Shown: piece by piece, positions 56,454 through 64,000 of the stretch
How the letters are laid out: every line of letters begins with the position of its first letter
How positions within the stretch are numbered: position 1 is the stretch's first letter
NCBI GenBank assembly: GCA_963989245.1
Contig: OZ022351.1
Location: forward strand, 17,358,821-17,422,820
DNA length: 64,000 bases
Direction: 5' to 3'
DNA from: Nansenia antarctica
Lineage: Eukaryota > Chordata > Actinopteri > Argentiniformes > Microstomatidae
Notes under the pieces: model-generated
Seen by the model: only the letters and a program-made list of their open reading frames with translations
Told to the model about the DNA's origin: nothing
Database searches by the model: none
Program-made: the position numbers and the translations under genes

Positions 56454-59400
56454 GAAACAAGATGCTACACTTACATTGATATCAGTATAGATGTAGTAGG
56501 GGTGAGTTAGCCGTTGGTAGCTAGATCATTTACAAATCTCCAAGATTAACAACAGCTGCACGTTATCTGTAACCTGTTATCTGATAACATTTGTATTGTT
56601 ATGAATGAGGTTGCCTTACCTGTAACCATCACAGTGCAAATGTTAGCACGTCGTAAGTCTGCTAAAACCCCAGCAGTCTCTTCTTTGAGCTTGTTTTGCA
56701 TGATTATGAGTCCTAGGAACTCCATATTGGTCTCAATTACAGCCCTGGAGGTCATAAGAAAGAGAATTGATTTATGTCAGGACCAAAAAACATGCATATT
56801 CTCACAAGACAAATCTGAGCCATGGATTTCAGTCTCTCCTGGCTCATAGATATTCTAAATACTGTTTTAATTTGAGTGTATACTATTATATTATAATAAA
56901 TATTATAATTGCAAAATCAAGAATGCCTCGAAAGGATAAGATTCCTCTTGGACACCTGTTCCCTTATTGACTCAGTAGCGAGCGAGTCGCAGGAGCCAGC
57001 ATCAGGCGGGCGTGAGAGCGCCTCTCACTCGGGCTATGTGCCGGCTCTATACCGTTAACACGGGCGCCTAAATGAAACTCACACGTGCTGCTGAGGTAAG
57101 GCGAGGTTGACGCAGCCAGTGAGTTTTCTCCCTAAGTTGGTAGAGCATGGCGCTAACAACGCTTAGGATGTGGGTTTGATTCCCGCTCAACATTTAGGTT
57201 GTGGGTTCGATTCACGCTGGGACCATAATATACTGACAAATGTATGCACTCACTGCAATGTAAGTCGCTTTGGATAAAAGTGTCAGCTAAATAGTAATAT
57301 ATGTACTGTACCTGTTGAGGTTCTGAACTTTGTGCCAGGAGAGCTTGGCCTCTAGCTGGCGATGTGCCAGGGCGATCACTCTGAACCCTTGCCTGGTGTA
57401 CGCCCCCAGTGTCTCTGGGAAACTCTCTGGTACTACAGGGGAGAGAGAGATGGAGCAGAATAAATCAACACTGTAAGGGCACTTGGGTAGATCTGAGAGG
57501 ATGGAATAGGTTTAAGCAAAAACATGACCAAAAATTCCATCAGTCTGCATAATGGACCCAACAACTATATTCCTTACACCTGCCCAATCTTATATCCAGA
57601 CAAGTTATAATATAAATAGTATAATTATAATGAATAATCGTACACAAATACCCTCAAATAAAGTTGAGTCTCAACTTTAACTTCATAATAAATAGAACAA
57701 AGATTAAAATTAGGTTGTTGTTGTTTTTTTATGAAAAATGAAATGCTTTACTGTCCCATTGTTTACACAGGGCACTGTAATACTGCCTGCAGAAATATCA
57801 TTTAGTTTGGTATTTGAGCACCTTTTTACATTCTCTCGCTATTTCTATCAGTCCGAGTAAATTATGTTTCCAGGTTGCGATAAAATTGTATAAACATTTC
57901 CAATTCCCTAATCTGCCTCTCCCCTGTCATGCTCTCTGGCATGCCAGCACCTGCAAAGAGTATAAGATCAATTGAAAGTGTGAAGCCTTTTTTAATATAG
58001 AGAACTATTGGCATCAATGAAAAACCTTCTATATTTCCAGAAAACGTCAGGTGCAGTAAATACAGTTCTTGATAGTAACTAAGCTGAGTATTCAAGCAGT
58101 CTCTCTCTCTCCACTCTTCCTAGTGAGCCGTTTTCTCCTCTGTTGGGCTAGGGTGTCACATCCACAGACTGGGCTTGAAATCTTAGGCCCGTTTCAACCT
58201 CTATTCAGGGGTTAGTAGATGCCTGACCTGTCTCCTCTCTGCAGAGGCTGGCCACAACCTCTGGCGCCCCCTTGAGGTAGGAGTCCATGTGTTTCTCCCC
58301 GAGCCTCCTGACCACCACACTCATCCTCTGGAGCACCGAGGAGAACGGGAACTGGCGAACTATCCCAATCTCATAGGACTGCTGGAGGAAAGACAGGAAG
58401 ACAAGATGAGAACCACTAAGTCAACCAACAGGTCCATCTGTCAGTAAGTCTCAATTCTTTCAAATGCATTCTTCCTTCATTTCTTGTGGTAATCACAAAT
58501 CTAACCAGGTTCTAACCAGGCATGTTGTCTTCAAGATGAATTATAACCATAAGGAAACATGTGTAAAAGGCTGACTCTCCTTCTGTCTCTATACATCTAA
58601 AAAAGATACAGGAGGAAAAAGCCCCAGACTACTTACCGACAACTCAAATAGCTCCTGGAAAGGAAATAGAAGGTTTGCATTTAAAACCTCCTTGGTATAT
58701 GAATATTGTATACTCAGTTCAGACTATGTAATGAGTTAGGCACACATATATTTGGAGGTTTAAGAGGTATAAGAGTATGTCCATAGTATACCATGTTCTG
58801 GGCTAGGTGATTGACACTCTGGTGGATCTCAGGGAGAATTTGCTTGGGTGGCCGCACAACAGTGGGCATTATGGGACTGTGGAGAGCTGTTTCCTCCTCT
58901 GTGGGCTCCTCCAGGATCTATACATCACAATTATTGGTGTTGAGTAACATGTCAATAACATGTCAGGTCTCAACTCTCCATCGAGAACCAGCAGCCCCTT
59001 TTTGACCTGATGGAGTTAGCCTGGGTACCTGTCTGCTTATGTTTTAGGCAACTAGGTGCTGGCTTGGTGCTGTCACAAAGCAACAACAATGTAGAATTCC
59101 TGTGCACAAAAAATGTATGGTATACAGACAAATGGAGGGGAATGACATTTATGTGTCAATACCCACACTAGCACTTTACCTTAGTATGCATGGCCAATAC
59201 ATCAGTTCATACTTGGTAGTGTGAAAGTTTGGATGTTGGATGTCATTCTTGTATTAAGGTTTATAGGCATGTGACTAACAGGAAGTATAAGATCCATAAA
59301 GAAACAGAAATGGCATTGAGACAGACTAACCCAGCCGGTGGCATTGAACATCTTGAGGTCCAGTGGGTCTCCGGAAAGTTCTCCCTCAATCTTAGTCAGT

Positions 59401-62400
59401 TCGTGGCAAGTTGCCATGCAAGCTACAAACCTAGACTTGACCAGGCTCTCTTTCTCAGGGTCATTCTCTGAAGGGAAGAAACTGAAGGAAGGGGGAAAAG
59501 AAAGGTTGAGTGATACTGAGTGTGACTTAAGGATAGGTCACCTAAATTATAAAATCACATGAATACAGAATCACACTTGAGTCATTTTTCCCTTTTTAAC
59601 CCAGTGATGCTAATGCTAGTGTAGGCTCTGCTAAAGTAAATAAAACCAAATTGTGGTTTGCTTTTTGCTGTAGTCTCCCAGGCCCAGAAAAAACTCCCCT
59701 TGCAGACAAACATTTACAAATGCAAAAACATACTACATGTCCTTCTCACCTGCCATTTTCAACTCTCTGGATACCCCAAAGATCCAAGCCATCTTCAGTG
59801 AGAGTACCAGTCTATGTAGGAAAGCAACACCAGTAACTAGACTACTCCTCAATTTCAAATGATACGATGGAACCCAGTATGTGCTAGCAATTGAAACAGC
59901 CTGACACTTGGCATAATGTTTTCTGATGTGCTTTGGGCACGGGGGGGGGGGGGGCGGGGGCACTATGGGAGTCACCTTATCAAAACAGACTAGGTTGAGC
60001 TGCCCACACACGTTGATCCTCTGGGGGCTGATGCAGAAGATGCCCATCCGTTTCAGCCTGCGCTGGGCATAGACGATGCCCGCTGTCATGGCTGCAGGTA
60101 GAGCCGGGGGCACCGTGATGGTGATGATGTCCAGAGACTCAATGATGATGGTTTTCGCTGGAACCTGAGAATGAACGGAAGAAAAGTGCTCAACAAACCC
60201 AAGAGTTTAAAGGGGAAGGAACTAGACATTTACTCTAAATGGCAAGCTGCATGACTAAGCACCCAATGAAAAGGCACTACACAAATGCAATCAACCCTTT
60301 AAATGGATGTACAGACAAGCACAGAACGGTGTACCTGGTTTATGATACTGAAGACTACAGTATAGATGAAGCCGATCCCTGCCACAGCCACCAGGCACAG
60401 CAGGAAGAGGTAAGCATCTCTGTACAGCTTGAAGTCAGTGGGCTTTGGGTAGAGGATGGAGCGCACTAGCTGGCCCTTCTCTGTAGAGAAGCCTGAGGGA
60501 CAACACATATGGGAAGATAAGAGCTTGAATAGCACTTGAAAATTGTGGTTCTTTTTGTGATGATATGCAGTTAGAGGCCTCCCACATGAACCATTAGAGA
60601 GGTATATATATCACAACACGTCCTAGAGGACCATGAGAGAACGTACCACTGGCGAGACTCAAGCTACCGCACAGGAATAACAAAACACACAACTTAAATA
60701 GAAATGTCCTATTGAAATAATAAGCACCTGCGTGCCTGAATGTTAATCTCCGCTGCCCCCTAGTGTCCAGATGGACACAAACTGTACAAAGTGAAGAAAA
60801 ATGTAAACGAACACAACAGTCTTACCAGTCCTAACCACCACAGCCTTGACAAGTTCCCCTGTGTAGAAGCGAGTCTGGATGACGTGGGTACCACAGAATA
60901 GTGTGTGTCTCTTGTGTTCTTCCACGCAGTATGTTGTGGCCCCCTCCTCTCCAGAGCTAGGCAGGCTGGTCTTTGTGACAGGGACACACTCTCCTGAGGA
61001 TGGGGGATCAGCGGGACACTTATTCACATCATGAGGCACACAAGGTTTGTTAAAGCACAATAGCTAGATTAGAATGTTATCATAATATGAATGCCAAAGT
61101 GATGAATATTATTTAATTGCTAAAAATCAGGAAAAGAATGGAGATTACCCTAAGATGTTTCGACTGTGTCAACATACCTGTGCCTGCAAATTGGTTATGT
61201 TTTGTACAGACCGAGACAACATGTTTGCTATCTGGCAGAAATGCTGTATTTTTAGTACATTAGTTTTTCCCCTACATAGCATAGCATGGTGAGTGAGAGC
61301 TTGATTTAAGGTGGTTTGCACTTCTGTCATTCAACAATTGACTGGCTGCATCTAAAAGGCCAAAACAGGAATTGAATAAAATCCAACATTGTTGGGCGCT
61401 TCGGTGGCATAGTGGATTAAGCGCTGACCATGTACCGCAGGGTTCCCGGTTTGATTCCATCCGCAGACATATCCTGCATGTCATCCCTTCTCTCTCTCTC
61501 ACCCATCCTTCCTGTCATAATCTCTACTATATCTGTCATTAAAAAGAAAAATATGAGTGGGACTGCCCCACTCAGAACAAATTAAATAAAAAATCCAACA
61601 TTGTTGGGAGTCTAACCAGTGTTGTTGTGGTGTTGGCGGTTAGCGTATAATATCACAAAGTCCCTTCTAAACCAACTTCCACCGGAGTGTGAGTGCGGCA
61701 TGCAACGCAGCTGCTGTGTTGTAATCATGTACATCATATCCGATTGAAAACAATGGACGTCCACTGGACTTCAACTACATCCAGCAGTCTGTCTGTTCAA
61801 GTTGTTCTTAGCATATAGAGAAAATAACGTTTGTATCACCTGTCAGCATGCTCTCATTGACGATGCATGTTCCGTGGACCAGCGCTGCATCACAGGGCAT
61901 GATCATCCCATTGGCTGGGATGACTACGACATCACCAGGGACCAGATCTGTGGACATGGCCTCCTCAACCTCTGGATTCAACCAAGGAAGGGAAAAAAAT
62001 ACTCATATACAGTATATTATTTCCAGTACATGTTTATCCAGTATTCCTTTGTTTCCTATGTTCAACACAACACCAAGACTCCAAGGTTTTGGATCATGGA
62101 AAATCAAACTATAGCCCACAAGAAAAGCAAAACGGGGTGACAATGGCTAAATCTAAAGACAGACATTTCCAAAATAAATAGAAATAAACAGTCTACACTA
62201 AGAAATAAAGAGGCACTACTAACATAAGAATGAGAGATGATATTAGTACAGATAAACTACATTGTACTTGCATAGTACTTCAGGAGGCAAACATAACAAC
62301 AGAGAAAGGATAATGTTACCAATTGAATGCAAACGTATTCATTACCAAGCGAGCACACATAGTGCTCTAACATTATCATGTCTGCCCCCCTCCCTTATGA

Positions 62401-63574
62401 TATAATGACATACCTTTATTTCCTCTACACACTGAAACACGTACAATACTGTGGGCCGCCACCATGTCATGGAGCATAACATATTGCTGAGATAAAAAAG
62501 AGAGTATTTCCAATCATGATACACAAAATCATACAACATCTCTAGCAGGCAAACACAGGTAATCAATACATGGTTTATGAAAGTAAGTGATCTGAAATGT
62601 AGGGATCTGACATTAGGTACCTAAAGACAAGCATGACTGGTTTTACTTATTCAGGGAGGAAATGCACCTTTTTGACTGTGTACAGCGAAGTAGCTATTGA
62701 TATGATAGACATGAAGACGATGGCAGCTGCATAGTAGTAATACTGTTCAGTGCTCCAGAGGATGACACTGAAGAGCTGGAAGATGTAGAAGGGATTCAGG
62801 ACCTGAGGAGAATGACAGTGACTGATTATCAAGCAGTATTATATGGCTGTCTATGCAATTTCTAACATTGAAGTAAATGGACAATTAACAGTATGTTTTA
62901 TGCATCTTGAGAAGTAGGATACACAATAGCCTACCTCTTTTATGAGTAGTTTGAACACAGAAGGAACCCTCACAGCGATTTCATTCACCTCAAAGAACAA
63001 TCTCCTATTTGAAGCATTGTGAGGTAATTAGCATTTCTTTGCTTCTAAACATGTTCAATGCCAACTACTGTATGTACTGTTTTGAATGACCAGTTAAGGC
63101 AAATGTTAGAAACAAATTGTGTACCTGAAGTGACAGATTCTGAGCTTGGGTGTGGTATCTGTATGGTGTCTGTATGGTATCTGTATTATATGGTATCTGA
63201 ATGGTATCTGAATGGTAGAGTAGTAGTACCTGTAGTCCTGGAGCAGTTTGCTGAGACCTGTACTGTGGTCAGACTGGATGCTGGAACAGCTCAAGCTGAT
63301 ATCTTCCAAACCTCTAGAAGAGCAGCACACACAGTCATCTTCTCCATTGTAATACACACAGACACACCGAAACTCTCTCTCTTCTATTGGACAGATGAAT
63401 AACCTCTATGGAATTCTGGTATTCATGTGGCTACTAAAGTCTCCCGAAAATTGTTAAATTAGAACATTAAATCAGCACTTTAGGTTTGCAGTGGTACTCT
63501 TACTTAAACACTTCAAAATTCTGTAGCAGATCATTCCAGTAGTATTTTGTGCTGTGGTGGGTGAAGTAGTGTAT
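49243..63574 (-). CDS. atp13a3: ATP13A3-like P5B-type ATPase, C-terminal 1087 residues (5' end outside window)
   Basis: Twenty-eight exons join in phase: 63504-63574, 63230-63313, 62935-63004, 62668-62802, 62414-62486, 61840-61971, 60826-60993, 60335-60492, 59976-60164, 59750-59811, 59331-59481, 58792-58917, 58637-58654, 58228-58381, 57312-57432, 56620-56744, 56010-56176, 55452-55586, 54981-55060, 54824-54866, 54573-54682, 54060-54156, 53860-53932, 53128-53305, 52723-52904, 51390-51478, 51177-51257, 49243-49434. P-type landmarks are in order: STDLVPGDVVVIP (A domain), LTGEC (usually TGES), PPALPAAMTAG (P5B M4), FDKTGTLTEDG (phosphorylation Asp, split by an intron), KGAPEVVASLC, MCGDGANDCGALK, and six C-terminal membrane segments. 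P5B pumps move polyamines from late endosomes and lysosomes. The tail YVHLAQELQEDPDWPP resembles ATP13A3 more than ATP13A4/5. About 140 N-terminal residues lie beyond 63574. Confidence 0.9.
50240..51170. mobile_element. Mariner-like non-autonomous element in atp13a3 intron
   Basis: Left end TA-cagtgcattgcaaaagtaat (50240); the right end is an eroded complement near 51140-51170. Secondary inverted words (ggcaccaaaaggaatgggac about 50436 and attatttttggtgccctgac about 50995) strengthen the pairing. A LINE 3' tail with (ACTT)n (about 50800-50953) is nested inside. The right edge touches the donor of the exon at 51177. Confidence 0.55.
51792..52697. mobile_element. Tc1-like non-autonomous element in atp13a3 intron
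   Basis: Terminal inverted repeats of about 50 bp (cagtgcctatagaaagtcat and its complement before 52695) flanked by TA on both sides. The interior has no transposase. The word acaatacccaataatgacaa is typical of a fish Tc1-like family. Confidence 0.8.
53635..53846 (+). repeat. GAA/AAC-rich polypurine tract beside an atp13a3 donor
   Basis: About 150 bases of imperfect GAA/AAA followed by about 45 bases of AAC, ending 13 bases before the exon at 53860. On the gene's strand the intron therefore opens with gtgagtcgtcgtc and runs into GTT and CTT repeats. Confidence 0.95.
54191..54373. repeat. Palindromic MITE, family A copy 4 (partial)
   Basis: The words gctagtcaagccaaaatatt and ttgactagcgagtgtgtcat face each other, then tttgattggttggcaacttg and ttcccgg match the right arm of the 13630-13887 copy. 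It lies in an atp13a3 intron. Confidence 0.7.
56177..56450. repeat. GA/CT microsatellite abutting an atp13a3 acceptor
   Basis: About 270 bases of GA repeats with cacaca interruptions (two similar blocks at about 56253-56275 and 56326-56345). On the gene's strand it is a CT tract that runs into the acceptor tctctgtag of the exon ending at 56176. Confidence 0.95.
57118..57295 (+). repeat. tRNA-derived SINE with doubled B-box region
   Basis: A-box-like tggtagagcatggcgc (57140-57155), then two B-box-like phrases (gtgggtttgattcccg near 57170 and gtgggttcgattcacg near 57200), and the fish tail atgtaagtcgctttggataa (57259-57278). It lies in an atp13a3 intron, in the opposite orientation to the gene. 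Confidence 0.75.
57730..57782. repeat. Mariner-like terminal fragment, family C
   Basis: aaatgctttactgtcccatt followed by gtttacacagggcactgta matches the element ends at 1917-1976 and 63628-63690. Confidence 0.5.
61397..61590 (+). repeat. tRNA-derived SINE with 18-bp target duplication
   Basis: Head with A box tggcatagtgg and B box ggtttgattcc, a CT-rich body (catcccttctctctctctca), and an A-rich end. It is flanked by an exact 18-base duplication (61379-61396 and 61591-61608). The long duplication shows integration by LINE machinery. It lies in an atp13a3 intron. Confidence 0.88.
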
Positions 63575-63627
63575 CTAAGAAAGAGAGAGGGGAAGATTTG
63601 AGCTCAGGGGATAGCAATGCATCAGTA

Positions 63628-64000
63628 TACAGTGCCCTGCGTAAGTAATGTGACAGTGAACATGTTTTCTTCTTTTGGCTCTATACTCTAAAACCGGGGT
63701 CCCCAATAGGCGGTCTGTGGGCCACTTCTGGCCTGTGACGGGTTGATTTAAGGCCCACAAGAATTTTGGGATAAATGCCAGAAGGAAAAAAGAATAATTT
63801 CATAGGGAAATTATAATTTTAGTCTTCTTCCGTTTGGTATTTCTTTTTTGGAGGGATGACGACAACAACACTATTCCAAAGACAATTAATAATTTCAGCA
63901 ATCAATCAAAGAAGAATTGTTCTCTGTTAATTCCACCCCGCATTTCCCCTATAGTCCAGCCCCCTTCCTTGGCACGCCGCAGAACATTAGCGTTAATACG
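63628..64000. repeat. Transposon-rich edge of the window
   Basis: 63628-63690 is a family C fragment (agtgccctgcgtaagtaatg, ttcttttggctctatactc). 63692-63770 begins ccggggtccccaataggcgg, a phrase typical of hAT-type repeats. No atp13a3 exon was seen between 63575 and 64000, so the next exon upstream lies outside. Confidence 0.5.

Noticed and set aside
57138..57215. tRNA gene
   Set aside because: A and B boxes are present but no cloverleaf closes, and the 3' part is a SINE tail; the same applies to 61397-61470 and 233-285.

Overview
This is vertebrate nuclear DNA, almost certainly from a ray-finned fish. It has GT-AG introns, long simple repeats, tRNA-derived SINEs, Tc1/mariner and hAT-like elements, and a chromodomain Ty3/gypsy retrotransposon of the fish sushi type. 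I cannot name the species. Five host genes can be read exon by exon, with reading phase consistent across nearly every junction: a claudin-1-like gene (minus, 8.06-10.90 kb), lrrc71 (plus, 12.92-22.8 kb), a single-coding-exon cpn2 (plus, 27.62-29.19 kb), a hes1/her6-like gene (minus, 38.92-40.40 kb) and the last 28 exons of an atp13a3-like P5B ATPase (minus, 49.24-63.57 kb, 5' part outside the window). Claudin-1, CPN2, HES1 and ATP13A3 all lie on human 3q28-q29, so most of the window is a conserved-synteny block. lrrc71 is the exception.

Layout. 0-8 kb is intergenic: a SINE, small palindromic elements, a solo LTR with target duplication (3104-3669), a perfect palindrome (3802-3904) and a 17-bp minisatellite. 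8-11 kb is the claudin. 12.9-23.5 kb is lrrc71. Its fifth intron carries a complete 6.1-kb Ty3/gypsy element (14536-20641, minus strand) with two 798-bp LTRs that look identical and a 5-bp target duplication. 24-27.6 kb holds more mobile DNA, including an old relative of that LTR nested in a hAT-like element. 29-38.9 kb is non-coding, with LINE remnants and a second solo LTR (34599-35535) that has an unusual internal structure. 38.9-40.8 kb is hes1 with its Notch-responsive promoter. 41-49 kb is a gene-poor stretch with one dead Tc1/mariner copy. 49-64 kb is atp13a3, whose introns are crowded with transposons and microsatellites.

The genes do not form an operon or pathway; each has its own job: tight-junction barrier (claudin), an LRR protein of poorly known role (lrrc71), the regulatory subunit of plasma carboxypeptidase N (cpn2), Notch-driven transcriptional repression (hes1) and polyamine-type P5B transport (atp13a3). 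No new defence or metabolic system is visible. The most unusual signals are in the mobile DNA. (1) The gypsy element shows a full self-priming arrangement: an 11-nt primer-binding site complementary to the predicted 5' end of its own transcript, 30 nt downstream of a TATA box, and the same nucleotides hold the pol stop codon. (2) A solo LTR contains two copies of a leader segment, one with a 218-bp GT...AG gap and one precisely without it, as if a spliced RNA had been copied back.
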